A stretch of DNA of 64,000 bases, taken from the NCBI GenBank assembly GCA_958423535.1, contig CATZRJ010000001.1, positions 1-64,000 on the forward strand, in the 5' to 3' direction. The position numbers and the translations under genes are program-made. Position 1 is the stretch's first letter. Each line of letters begins with the position of its first letter. This DNA comes from an uncultured Collinsella sp. Its GTDB lineage: Bacteria; Actinomycetota; Coriobacteriia; Coriobacteriales; Coriobacteriaceae. Below the pieces are notes generated by a model, which made no database searches, was not told the DNA's origin, and worked only from the letters and a program-made list of their open reading frames with translations. Shown one piece after another: positions 8,236 through 16,209 of the stretch.

Positions 8236-9285
8236 CTACATTCCCGCCCAATCGATAAAAATCTCCTCACGAAGCCGCCGCTCGAGCTCCTGCTGCCGCG
8301 GCGTCTTGTCTTTCAGCGGCATATCGAGATAGGACATGATGAGTTCCATCACCACGCGGAAGGCATCGGAGTCGACTAGCTGACCATAGGTCATCAGAAC
8401 GACAGGATATCCCATCGTCTGCAGGGCCGTCGTTCGATCGGAGTCCGAGATCTTGGATTCTATGGATCCGTGAATGGCTTTACCCTGGCATTCAACCAAG
8501 CACTCTCGGCTGCCGTCCTTATTTGACAGCAGGATATCGGCGTAGCGCCTATCAAGCACCGAAATCAAGCGGGCGCTGCGCGTCATGCGAATCTCGACGT
8601 TATTGGTGAGGTGCAGCCCTTCGCCGCCGCGCAGCCTCGAAAGGCCAAACAGCATCGAAGCCTGAACCTCAAGCGGCGATGCCACAATCCCCATAATGCA
8701 TTTCGCGGCACGTGTGAACGATTTAGCACCGCGGAGCCCCTGGATCTTATTGGCGAACTCCGTAAGTTCAGAGAGCTCGATCAAGGGGGGTCGTTTCCAC
8801 AAGTCCGTTGGATTCCCCGAGGCATCCTTTACGTTTTCCCAGCCTAATCGTGCGTCGCCCCACCGGCCCCCATATGCCTGCTCAAGTGCCAACTTTACTT
8901 GAGGCGCAATCTTGCACACGGCAAAGGTGCCGCACATCTCATACATGCACATGATCAGACGCTCGTTTGAGACCGAGGAAGCAATGGTCAACAGCGTAAA
9001 GAGCGGGGACGCGACATCGAGGCCAAACTCTGTCTGCCGCACGGAGCCAAACGGCCTCTCCCCGTTCCAAACATGTCTGACAATACGATCGCCCTTACGT
9101 CCACAGCTGCCCTGTGCCAACACGTGTAACGGGGTGCCCAGGAAATGTTTGACAAGCGGATGCTCACAAAGGCGCTCCCTGCGCTGATCGTCCGCAGAAT
9201 CGGGCAGGTCCGGCATTATTGCCAAGACCTGTGGGGGTATCCGGTGATACCGAAAGGCAGATATGTCGCACAGCATGTCGTCCAT
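8236..9285 (-). CDS. Hypothetical protein with AbiEi-like layout and PD-(D/E)XK-like C-terminus
   Basis: A 349-residue protein of a family I associate with Coriobacteria but cannot name firmly. The N-terminus (MLCDISAFRYHRIPP) resembles proteins annotated as AbiEi-like or DUF559-type. Near residues 250-270 there is RYADILL followed by ECLVECQGK, which fits the D...ExxK core of PD-(D/E)XK nucleases, then a conserved GYPVVLMTYGQL stretch. It may be a nuclease-like or DNA-binding accessory protein. The start at 9285 (or the ATG at 9276) has no good ribosome site, so it is uncertain. The gene is lower in GC than its neighbours and is bordered downstream by the MITE at 7973, which fits an acquired gene. 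Confidence 0.55.
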   Translation of the reverse strand: MDDMLCDISAFRYHRIPPQVLAIMPDLPDSADDQRRERLCEHPLVKHFLGTPLHVLAQGSCGRKGDRIVRHVWNGERPFGSVRQTEFGLDVASPLFTLLTIASSVSNERLIMCMYEMCGTFAVCKIAPQVKLALEQAYGGRWGDARLGWENVKDASGNPTDLWKRPPLIELSELTEFANKIQGLRGAKSFTRAAKCIMGIVASPLEVQASMLFGLSRLRGGEGLHLTNNVEIRMTRSARLISVLDRRYADILLSNKDGSRECLVECQGKAIHGSIESKISDSDRTTALQTMGYPVVLMTYGQLVDSDAFRVVMELIMSYLDMPLKDKTPRQQELERRLREEIFIDWAGM

Positions 9286-9439
9286 GAAGGGTACGTACCC
9301 ACTACGTCGTTTGCGAGCCCGCCCGGACGGCAAACGCGATGGCTCGGCCTGCGAACGGTAAATACTGCTACCTGCACGTCGTGAATCTCTCAGGAGGCTT
9401 ACAATCGGTTTGGAAAGCAGACTGATTGTGAGGTTGCAT

Positions 9440-10660
9440 ATGGTTGATGAGGACTTTGCCTGGCGGCTTGCGCAGGACCTTGTGAGGATTGACAGCTCGG
9501 ACCCCGGCGCATATGAGGGCGAGATCGAGCACTTCATTAAGAGGCTCATTGAACAGCAACTGGCGCAGCTTGATAGCCCCGCGCTCAATGCCGTGCAGAT
9601 TGAGGAGCTCGAAGTACTCCCCGGGCGCCGCAACCTTATGGTCACCGTGCCGGGCATGAGCGATGAGCCGCGACTCGTCTACATCTGCCACATGGATACC
9701 GTCACCCTGGGCGATGGCTGGGACGCAGACACGCCGCCGCTCGGGGCGACCGTGCGGGACGATAAGCTCTATGGCCGCGGCGCCTGCGATATGAAGGGCG
9801 GTCTGGCCTGCGCCATTGCCGCTCTGGTCCATACGCTCGAGCGCATTGCGGCGAAGGGCGCACTTCCCCACCGCGGCTTTTCGCTCATTTGCTCGGTTGA
9901 CGAAGAGGACTTTATGCGCGGCTCCGAGGCGGCCATCGATGCCGGCTGGGTCGGCTCGCGCGAATGGGTGCTGGACACCGAGCCCACCGACGGACAGATT
10001 CAGGTGGCGCACAAGGGTCGCACGTGGTTCGAGATCGAGATGGCCGGCGTCACGGCGCATGCGAGCCAGCCTTGGAAGGGCGCCGACGCCGTCGCCGCCA
10101 TGGCCGAGGTTGTGTGCTCGCTTCGTCGCGCGTTTTCGGCGCTGCCACTGCATAAGGAGCTGGGGCCTTCGACCGTCACATTTGGACAAATCGAGGGCGG
10201 CTATCGCCCCTATGTCGTGCCCGACCACGCCAAGGTCTGGGTCGACATGCGCCTGACGCCGCCGACCGATACGGCCGCCGCGATCAACATGGTCGAGCAT
10301 GCCATTGCCGCCGCCGAGGCCGCGGTTCCCGGTTGCCATGGCAGCTACGCCGTGACGGGCGACCGCCCCGCCATCGAGCGCGACCCGAACTCTCCCCTTC
10401 TAGCCGCACTCAAGCGTGCCACCGATGACGCGACGGACGCGGACTCGACCGTCGGCTTCTTTACCGGCTACACCGACACCGCCGTCATTGCCGGCAAAAC
10501 AGGTAACCGCAATTGCATGAGCTACGGCCCCGGCTCGTTGGCGCTCGCGCACAAGCCCAACGAGTATGTGCCCCATGCCGATATCGTTCGCTGCCAGAAC
10601 GTACTCATCGCGCTTGCCGATAACACACTCTGGGACGCAAGCGGCCAAGTTGGGGCATAA
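9440..10660 (+). CDS. M20 family metallopeptidase (ArgE/DapE/YgeY-like)
   Basis: A 406-residue zinc-dependent hydrolase of the M20/ArgE-DapE group. The metal ligands are visible in CHMDTV, GRGACDMKGG and VDEEDF, followed by the dimerisation-lid sequence VTAHASQPWKG. The family removes acyl groups from amino acids or hydrolyses dipeptides; the actual substrate is unknown. I chose ATG 9440, with GTGAGG just upstream; a TTG at 9410 with AGGAGG 12 nt before it is a real alternative. It is cytosolic, with no signal peptide. The next gene (DUF1015-like) begins 39 bp after its stop and is probably co-transcribed. Confidence 0.85.
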   Translation: MVDEDFAWRLAQDLVRIDSSDPGAYEGEIEHFIKRLIEQQLAQLDSPALNAVQIEELEVLPGRRNLMVTVPGMSDEPRLVYICHMDTVTLGDGWDADTPPLGATVRDDKLYGRGACDMKGGLACAIAALVHTLERIAAKGALPHRGFSLICSVDEEDFMRGSEAAIDAGWVGSREWVLDTEPTDGQIQVAHKGRTWFEIEMAGVTAHASQPWKGADAVAAMAEVVCSLRRAFSALPLHKELGPSTVTFGQIEGGYRPYVVPDHAKVWVDMRLTPPTDTAAAINMVEHAIAAAEAAVPGCHGSYAVTGDRPAIERDPNSPLLAALKRATDDATDADSTVGFFTGYTDTAVIAGKTGNRNCMSYGPGSLALAHKPNEYVPHADIVRCQNVLIALADNTLWDASGQVGA

Positions 10661-10699
10661 TAAGCCGCGAACAAACCGACTCGCGCGTTAGGACCGCCC

Positions 10700-11380
10700 A
10701 TGAAAGCACTTCCGTTTCCCTGCATCCGCCCAGCTCAGGATCGCGTGCTCGAAGCGCTGCCGCAGATGGGCGGCATCCTGAGCGGCAACGACGCCCTGCG
10801 CGGCGCCATCGCCGACGGGCTCATGCTCAAAGATCCGGGTGCGGCATACTACGTGTACGAGTGTTCGGGAGAGCCGGGGCGCGTGACAGGCGTTGTAGCA
10901 ATTTGCCCGGTCGACATACTGGCGGGCGACGGCGTAACCCCCGCAGATGCGACCGCAGCCGCCCGTGCAATCGCCGAGCTTAAGGTGCAGCCCCGCCCTG
11001 TGGCACTTACCTACGAAGCCTCCCCCGTCATGAATATCATCCTCGGCGCCGCCAAAGAGGGCGCTTCGCTCTATGCCGTCACCGACCCCGCCGGCATTAC
11101 ACACCGTGTGTGGGAGGTCAAGCGCGAGGACGCCGTTGCCGCCATCCGAGCCATGCTCGACCAGGCGCCGGAGCCGACGCCGGCAGACGACCCCGCCTAC
11201 GCCGCCGCGCTGGCGGGGGCGGCGCAGCTCCTGGCAAACGAGGCCCGCACAGCCGGCACCTACACGGGCAAAGAGCCGTTCAACTTTGCTGTAGCCGCGC
11301 TGTTCCCCTCCGTGCAGGTCGCCGGCGGCGCACCGCAGGTTCCAACGGGTTTGCTCACCCACCAGATCGCACGGTTCTAA
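10700..11380 (+). CDS. Short DUF1015-like protein
   Basis: A 226-residue protein that resembles the N-terminal half of DUF1015 proteins, notably the opening LPFPCIRPAQD and the stretch SLYAVTDPAGITHRVWEV. Full-length DUF1015 proteins are around 400 residues and often lie beside serC and serA in Clostridia and Coriobacteria; here the serine genes are about 3 kb upstream. The biochemical role of the family is unknown to me. The start ATG has AGGA upstream. It ends just before a strong bidirectional terminator and is probably the last gene of the M20 transcription unit. It could be a shortened descendant of a longer DUF1015 protein. Confidence 0.6.
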   Translation: MKALPFPCIRPAQDRVLEALPQMGGILSGNDALRGAIADGLMLKDPGAAYYVYECSGEPGRVTGVVAICPVDILAGDGVTPADATAAARAIAELKVQPRPVALTYEASPVMNIILGAAKEGASLYAVTDPAGITHRVWEVKREDAVAAIRAMLDQAPEPTPADDPAYAAALAGAAQLLANEARTAGTYTGKEPFNFAVAALFPSVQVAGGAPQVPTGLLTHQIARF

Positions 11381-11424
11381 CAGGGCGTAAACGCCTCGTA
11401 CAAAGACTCGATAGCTCAACAAAC

Positions 11425-11463
11425 AAGGGGCGGGGATACATGCGTATGCATCCCCGCCCCTTT
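11425..11463. terminator. Bidirectional terminator between convergent genes
   Basis: The arms AAGGGGCGGGGAT and ATCCCCGCCCCTT form a stem of 13 bp or more with a short palindromic loop. It is followed by TTTCG on the plus strand and GTTTG on the minus strand, between convergent genes ending at 11380 and 11508. Confidence 0.85.
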
Positions 11464-11507
11464 CGCATCGAACAATGATGTCGGCGATCCGCATCGCCAC
11501 GCCCGCG

Positions 11508-12143
11508 CTACCCGCGCTGCGGACCCGCGGCAGCAACCAGCGGCTCAAGCCCCAGCTCGCGCGCATAATCTTCCTGTGTAAAGACTTCGACCAGGCCAAA
11601 CGTATCGGTCGCATCGTCAAACGCAAAATGCAGCACCGAACAGTTGCCCGGCACGCGCTCGTGCTCGTCGGCCGCCGCGCCCCTCACGTGGTCCAAAAAC
11701 TCCTTGATTGCCGAGGCATGGCTCACCGCGAGCACGCACGAATGGTCCGGGCATCGCATAAGATCGGTTAACGTCGCCACCATGCGCTCGCGCACCTGCA
11801 TCTGCCCCTCGCCGCCAAACTGACGATAAAAGTCACGCCACGGACGCACGGGCATCAGCATCACGCGCTCGGCCTCAAAGTCGCCAAAATACCACTCGCG
11901 CAGGCCATCAAGGCGCTCGTAGGCAAGACCCGGCCACAGGCTGGCGATGGTCTGCTCGGTGCGGTGCAGCGTAGAGGTGTAGGCGTGGTCGGGCTCAATG
12001 CCACGTGCGCGCAAAAACATACCGGCGCGCGCCGCCTGCTCGCAGCCCAACTGCGTGAGCGGCGAGTCACTCCAACCCTGAATGATGCGTTTAAGGTTGA
12101 ATATCGTCTGTCCATGACGGACCAGATACAGATCTTTATTCAT
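11508..12143 (-). CDS. Histidine phosphatase family protein (phosphoglycerate mutase-like), copy 2
   Basis: A 211-residue histidine phosphatase. The catalytic RHG is in LYLVRHGQT at residues 5-13, with the second histidine in LAVSHASAI near 140. These enzymes use a phosphohistidine intermediate; substrates range from phosphoglycerate to phosphoserine and cobalamin or sugar phosphates. The start ATG 12143 has AAAGGA upstream. It lies 17 bp after the related gene at 12161-12703 on the same strand and shares a very similar N-terminus (QGWxDSPLT), so the pair looks like a tandem duplication. A specific substrate cannot be assigned. Confidence 0.85.
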   Translation of the reverse strand: MNKDLYLVRHGQTIFNLKRIIQGWSDSPLTQLGCEQAARAGMFLRARGIEPDHAYTSTLHRTEQTIASLWPGLAYERLDGLREWYFGDFEAERVMLMPVRPWRDFYRQFGGEGQMQVRERMVATLTDLMRCPDHSCVLAVSHASAIKEFLDHVRGAAADEHERVPGNCSVLHFAFDDATDTFGLVEVFTQEDYARELGLEPLVAAAGPQRG

Positions 12144-12160
12144 AGGGGTCCTTTCGTTTG

Positions 12161-12703
12161 TTACCAACCCAAGAGCGAAAACGCCCCGTCGAAATAGCCA
12201 AAATGAAGCACGGCACCGTTGTCGGGTTGCTCTCCCCCGCCGGTCACGCATCTAAGAAACTCATGGCAGGCAGAGCCATGAGAGACCGCAAGCACACAAT
12301 CGTGCTGCGGCCTGGCCATGATGTGGGACAGCGCCGCGACCATACGCGACTGGAGCTGCGCTTCCGACTCGCCACCAAAGGCAACCGGATAATCACCCCA
12401 AGGCTGCGGCGGCATCTCGCGATTTGATGTACCCTCCAGCGAGCCCAGGTGCCACTCGCGCAGGTCGTCGACCGGCTCTATGGGAAGACCCTCGTCAACG
12501 ATCAGCTCGGCCGTGTGGAGCGCCCGACCCAACGGAGACGAATACGCATGGTCAAAGGAGATGCCACGCGCCTTAAACGCGGCGCGCGTCGCCAGCGCCT
12601 GCTCGCGCCCGCGCGCCGTAAGCGGCGAATCGTGCCAGCCCTGCAAAATGTTCTGCACATTGAGCTCAGTCTGCCCATGTCGCACCAAATACAGATCGGC
12701 CAC
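12161..12703 (-). CDS. Histidine phosphatase family protein (phosphoglycerate mutase-like), copy 1
   Basis: A 180-residue histidine phosphatase with the catalytic LYLVRHGQT at residues 4-12 and a second histidine in LAVSHGSAC near 135. I chose the GTG at 12703 because AGGAGG lies 7 nt before it; the upstream open frame runs through a palindromic repeat and is not conserved-looking. It is the first gene of a two-gene unit with the paralogue at 11508-12143. The function is probably a general phosphomonoesterase or mutase on a small metabolite. Confidence 0.85.
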   Translation of the reverse strand: MADLYLVRHGQTELNVQNILQGWHDSPLTARGREQALATRAAFKARGISFDHAYSSPLGRALHTAELIVDEGLPIEPVDDLREWHLGSLEGTSNREMPPQPWGDYPVAFGGESEAQLQSRMVAALSHIMARPQHDCVLAVSHGSACHEFLRCVTGGGEQPDNGAVLHFGYFDGAFSLLGW

Positions 12704-12718
12704 ACGCCCTCCTCTCGC

Positions 12719-12753
12719 ACCACCACAAAGGGGCCAGGCACCTTTGTGGTGGT
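12719..12753. repeat. Family B palindromic repeat, copy 1
   Basis: A perfect 13-bp stem ACCACCACAAAGG (12719-12731) with its complement at 12741-12753; the loop contains CCAGGCA. The same stem, with one change, recurs at 23751-23785. This copy lies between the nitroreductase stop (12787) and the downstream phosphatase start, so it may attenuate read-through. Confidence 0.75.
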
Positions 12754-12786
12754 TTTGCCGCCGGATCACGCCGAAATGGCGCGCAA

Positions 12787-13458
12787 CTACAGCAGCACGT
12801 CGGCAAGCGGACGCTTGGGAACGTGGTGCACCTGCGCCTCGTCGCGCCAGTAATTGATAGAACCATCCGGGTTGGAGTCGATCGCGTCGATCACCTGTGT
12901 CTCGGCTGGCACGCCAAAAGCCATGATCAGCTTGAGCTCGTATCTGTCGTTATCGAGCCCCATGGCATCGATTGCGCGGGGCGTAAAGGCCTTGAACATG
13001 CAAGCCGCCACCTCGGGCGTTGCGCTGCGCGCGGCGAGCATCATCGTCTGAGCCGCGATGCCCGTGTCGACCTCGGTGATAGGCGCGGCGGGCTTGCCGG
13101 GAACGGTGCGCTCGGCAAGAACTGCGATGTAGCCGGTCGGGCGTTCGCCCTCATTGGGACCCGACCAATCCTTGAGCGCACCGGCCCACGCGAGCTCATC
13201 AAATACACGCGCGCAGTCCTCAGCACCGCTCACCACATGAAAACGCAGACGCTGAGCATTAGCGCCGCAGGGAGCCAGGTGCGCCAGCTCTGCCAGCTCG
13301 AGCAAAAACTCGCGCGGCACGCGCATGGACTCGTCAAAACGGCGGCATGTGCGAGCGCGACGAACCAGCGCATCAAACGTATCCAAGCCAAGCTTTTCAC
13401 AGCTTTGCTTTGCCATCGACTCCGCACTCGACGACGCCGCGGGAACAGCTTCGTTCAT
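12787..13458 (-). CDS. Nitroreductase family protein
   Basis: A 223-residue FMN-dependent nitroreductase-like protein. The N-terminal RARTCRRFDES (about 37-47) and the central AHLAPCGANAQ (about 63-73) match the flavin-binding region of the family, and the GIAAQTMMLAA helix lies near 135. Such enzymes reduce nitro groups, quinones or act in other NAD(P)H-dependent reductions; the physiological substrate is unknown. I chose ATG 13458. A TTAG-rich imperfect palindrome upstream (13490-13510) resembles an iron-regulator box. It is followed by the two histidine phosphatases on the same strand after a family B repeat. Confidence 0.8.
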   Translation of the reverse strand: MNEAVPAASSSAESMAKQSCEKLGLDTFDALVRRARTCRRFDESMRVPREFLLELAELAHLAPCGANAQRLRFHVVSGAEDCARVFDELAWAGALKDWSGPNEGERPTGYIAVLAERTVPGKPAAPITEVDTGIAAQTMMLAARSATPEVAACMFKAFTPRAIDAMGLDNDRYELKLIMAFGVPAETQVIDAIDSNPDGSINYWRDEAQVHHVPKRPLADVLL

Positions 13459-13487
13459 AGAGACCCCCAATACAAGCCAATTGTTCT

Positions 13488-13508
13488 TAGAAAATCTAAC
13501 CTAAAACG
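13488..13508 (-). promoter_or_regulatory. Possible DtxR-type operator before the nitroreductase
   Basis: Read on the minus strand the sequence is TTAGGTTAGATTTTCTAA, an imperfect palindrome whose left half matches the TTAGGTTAG half-site of iron-dependent DtxR/IdeR regulators. The right half is weak. It lies about 35-50 bp upstream of the nitroreductase start. Confidence 0.3.
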
Positions 13509-13692
13509 CAGACAATAACGAACAGAGCCGCAATGTTCTACACCTGTTAAATAGAATAACGCGACATGGGGAACAACGAGAACAAATCGGGGCCTTTGGG
13601 TTACACTTCGCCCTCCCCGACCCTTACGCCAGCGCCTTTAGGCGATACTGGTTGTAACGATTAAGGCTTACGCCACGCGGAAAGGAGACCTC

Positions 13693-14295
13693 ATGGGCAT
13701 CTTTAAGAACGATGACAAGCAATCGAACGCGTTTGGATTTGACGAGAAAAGCATGGCAGGCAAGGCAATCAAGGCCGTGCGCTGGATCTACGCCGTCACG
13801 GGCGTCATCGCACTGCTTGCCGGCATCGCGTTGCTGTTTGCGCCCGCCAAGTCCCTCGTCTTCCTAACGACCGTCCTGGGCTTCTACTTTGTAATCACGG
13901 CCGCGATCAGGCTGTTTACCGCTGTTTTCGAACCGCTGCTGCCCACCGGCTGGCGCGTTACGAGCATCATCGCCAACCTGCTCATTATCCTGGGCGGCGT
14001 GGTGATCCTGCGCAACCAGGCCTTCTCGGCCGCTACACTCACCACGCTCGTGGTGGTCGTGGCCGGCTTTGGCTGGATTGTCGAAGGTGTTATGTCCATT
14101 CTGGAATCCGAGCTTTCGTCTAACCGCGCCCTCGCTATCCTGAGCGGCGCGCTCTCCATCATCGCCGGCGTGTTCGTGTTTATCTATCCGCTGTGGTCGG
14201 CAAAGATGCTCGTCATCTTTAGCGGCGCCGCGCTCCTGGTGTTTGGCGTGACGCTGATTATTCGTGCTATCCGCTTTGGCAAGTTGGTGCGCTAG
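13693..14295 (+). CDS. HdeD/DUF308 family membrane protein
   Basis: A 200-residue integral membrane protein with about six hydrophobic segments and two repeats of the DUF308 (HdeD) unit. The N-terminal 35 residues are hydrophilic and cytosolic. In enterobacteria HdeD is linked to acid resistance, but the molecular function is unknown and the role here is only inferred. ATG 13693 has AAAGGAG upstream. The DUF188 gene begins on the very next base after its stop, so the two are co-transcribed. Confidence 0.8.
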   Translation: MGIFKNDDKQSNAFGFDEKSMAGKAIKAVRWIYAVTGVIALLAGIALLFAPAKSLVFLTTVLGFYFVITAAIRLFTAVFEPLLPTGWRVTSIIANLLIILGGVVILRNQAFSAATLTTLVVVVAGFGWIVEGVMSILESELSSNRALAILSGALSIIAGVFVFIYPLWSAKMLVIFSGAALLVFGVTLIIRAIRFGKLVR

Positions 14296-14778
14296 ATGCC
14301 GCGAACGCTGTTTATTGATGCCGACGCCTGCCCGGTCACGCGCGAGTCGATCGACTGCGCGCGGCGGGCGGGCGTCGCCGTGGTTATCGCCGGCAACAGC
14401 ACGCAAAACCTGGAGCGGCACATTCGCCGCGACGATCCGCGCGATGCCGAGCACGCACGACGCGGCTTTTGGGTCACTACGCTCGATGTGAGCGTAGGCG
14501 CCGACAGCGCAGACTTTGCCATTGTCGAACGTCTGCAGGCGGGTGACGTGGTCGTGACGCAGGACATTGGCCTGGCGAGCATGGTGCTCGGCCGCAATGC
14601 CGCCGCCATCGGTGTGCGCGGGCGCGTGTACGACAAGGCGACCATCGACATGCAGCTGTTTATTCGCCACGAGGAAAAGAAGGTGCGTCGCGCCGGCGGT
14701 CGCACCCGCGGGCCGGCAGCCTTCACCAGCGAAGACCGCGCCCGCTTTAAGCGCAACCTCACCGAGCTGCTCCGCTAA
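14296..14778 (+). CDS. YaiI/YqxD family DUF188 protein
   Basis: A 160-residue protein of the conserved DUF188 family. It opens with FIDADACPV, the family signature, and contains GDVVVTQDIGLASMVL around residues 82-97, features of a PIN-like nuclease fold with clustered Asp residues. The C-terminus is basic (RGPAAFTSEDRARFKRNL). No function has been firmly assigned to the family; a ribonuclease-like activity is a reasonable inference. It starts directly after the HdeD-like gene stop and is followed within 3 bp by a strong terminator. Confidence 0.85.
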   Translation: MPRTLFIDADACPVTRESIDCARRAGVAVVIAGNSTQNLERHIRRDDPRDAEHARRGFWVTTLDVSVGADSADFAIVERLQAGDVVVTQDIGLASMVLGRNAAAIGVRGRVYDKATIDMQLFIRHEEKKVRRAGGRTRGPAAFTSEDRARFKRNLTELLR

Positions 14779-14780
14779 CC

Positions 14781-14815
14781 AAGGCAGATTTTAGGACATG
14801 CCTAAAATCTGCCTT
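14781..14815 (+). terminator. Rho-independent terminator
   Basis: A perfect 15-bp stem (AAGGCAGATTTTAGG, 14781-14795, with 14801-14815) with a 5-nt loop is followed by TTTGTTTT. It ends the HdeD-DUF188 unit. Confidence 0.92.
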
Positions 14816-14854
14816 TTTGTTTTGGACGGTGTGAGCGCTCAGGATCCATGGCTC

Positions 14855-14935
14855 AACAAAAAACGGGCTTCAAAATGCCATGCGCCGCCGCATTGTGCAG
14901 GCGCCGAGCATGGCTATTTTGAAGCCCGTTTTGTT
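14855..14935 (-). terminator. Long hairpin, terminator of the metal exporter gene
   Basis: The arms starting AACAAAAAACGGGCTTCAAA (14855-14874) and ending at 14935 form a stem of about 27 bp with one bulge and a GC-rich loop. On the minus strand it lies 8 bp after the stop codon at 14944 and ends in a T-rich tract, so it terminates that gene and may also work from the other side. Confidence 0.8.
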
Positions 14936-14943
14936 AGGCCTAC

Positions 14944-16038
14944 TTAGAGGCCGAAGGCAGATAAAACGAGCCCCCAGCCAGCGCCGATGACGTACATCAT
15001 GATCAGGAACACAGCGTTTTCGCGGGCGCTGCGGTTGGTGCGGAACAGCACCAGATAACCCACACCGGCAGAGATGAGCGTGCCGGCGAGCATCGGTGCC
15101 AGCTGCAGCGCGCCCTCCAGGTACAGCTGCGTGACGACCACGCTCGCCGAGCAGTTAGGAATCAGCCCGACAAGCGCCGAACCCAGAACGGCGAGCGTCT
15201 CGTTGCCGCGCAGGAACTGCTCGATTGCGGACTCGCCAAAGGTCTCGAGCACGGCGACCAGAATCAGCGTCACCAGGAAAATGAATACCGATACCTGCAC
15301 GGTATGCGAGATGGCGCTGCGGATAATCGACAGGACGGGCGCACCTTCGTGTGAGTGGGAGTGACCGTGGTCATGATGGTGTTCATGCTCGCCCTCATGA
15401 CCGTAATCGTGGCCATGTCCGTGTTCGCGCTCGTCCTCATCCTCGTCTTCATCACAACCGCAATGGTCGCGCTCGCACAGCTCATGGATGTGGTCGGCGC
15501 TCACGCCCGCCTCGGCAACCTCGTCGATGATGTCACCGCCGCTGTGGTCGTCATGCGCGCAGTTAACGTGCGCCGGATTGACAGTGGTCCCCAACACGGT
15601 ACGACGAATCGCCGCATGCGCGCGGGCGTTGCGACGCAGGCCACGAATGGCAGCATCCACGATAAAGCCCGTGACCAGCGCGATCAGCGCTTTCGAAGCC
15701 AAAAGCATCGCCATAGTCTGCACGGGAACCTGCTCGGCAAGCAACAGTGGTAGCATCTCATCGGAGGTCGAGAGAAACACCGCCACCAGGGTGCCCAGCG
15801 TCACGACGCGACCGGCGTACAGCGTTGCCGCCATCGCCGAAAAGCCGCACTGCGGCACCATGCCCAGTAACGAGCCAACCACGGGACCAGCAGCTCCGGC
15901 GTGCTTGATGGCACCGTTAACGCGATCGCCCGCCACATGCTCGAGCGTCTCGAGGGCCAGATATGTCACTAACAAGAACGGCACCAGCGAGAGCGTGTCC
16001 TTGCCGGCGTCGAGCAGAATATCAATCAGCAAATCCAT
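14944..16038 (-). CDS. Putative heavy-metal exporter, ArsP_2-like 10-TM family
   Basis: A 364-residue membrane protein with two blocks of about four to five hydrophobic segments. The halves carry related motifs, GMVPQCGFSAMAATLYAG near residues 59-76 and GLIPNCSASVVVTQLYLEG near 291-309, each with a Pro-x-Cys site. Between them is a cytosolic or external loop (about 165-235) very rich in His, Asp and Glu. This fits the putative 10-TM metal exporters (ArsP_2), often annotated as manganese or zinc transporters. The gene is single; its upstream region carries paired CCTAG motifs that may be a metalloregulator site. The metal cannot be assigned from sequence. Confidence 0.75.
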   Translation of the reverse strand: MDLLIDILLDAGKDTLSLVPFLLVTYLALETLEHVAGDRVNGAIKHAGAAGPVVGSLLGMVPQCGFSAMAATLYAGRVVTLGTLVAVFLSTSDEMLPLLLAEQVPVQTMAMLLASKALIALVTGFIVDAAIRGLRRNARAHAAIRRTVLGTTVNPAHVNCAHDDHSGGDIIDEVAEAGVSADHIHELCERDHCGCDEDEDEDEREHGHGHDYGHEGEHEHHHDHGHSHSHEGAPVLSIIRSAISHTVQVSVFIFLVTLILVAVLETFGESAIEQFLRGNETLAVLGSALVGLIPNCSASVVVTQLYLEGALQLAPMLAGTLISAGVGYLVLFRTNRSARENAVFLIMMYVIGAGWGLVLSAFGL

Positions 16039-16079
16039 GACGGATGGAACCTTTCGTGTCTTTCGGCAGCATTGTAAAA

Positions 16080-16120
16080 GTCCTAGCGGTCAACTAGGGT
16101 ATTGTAATTGTCCTAGGCGC
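16080..16120 (-). promoter_or_regulatory. Putative metalloregulator site upstream of the exporter
   Basis: An inverted repeat CCTAG (16082-16086) and CTAGG (16094-16098) is followed by a palindromic CCTAGG at 16112-16117, at about 30 bp centre-to-centre. The site lies 45-80 bp upstream of the exporter start. It is a candidate operator, with no known consensus matched exactly. Confidence 0.35.
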
Positions 16121-16209
16121 GATGCCAATAGTTGCCCATGGTAAACTATCATCTCGCCATAACTCGACAAACCCGAGCCGCACGACGCGGCCCGTCCAAG
16201 GAGCAGCAT

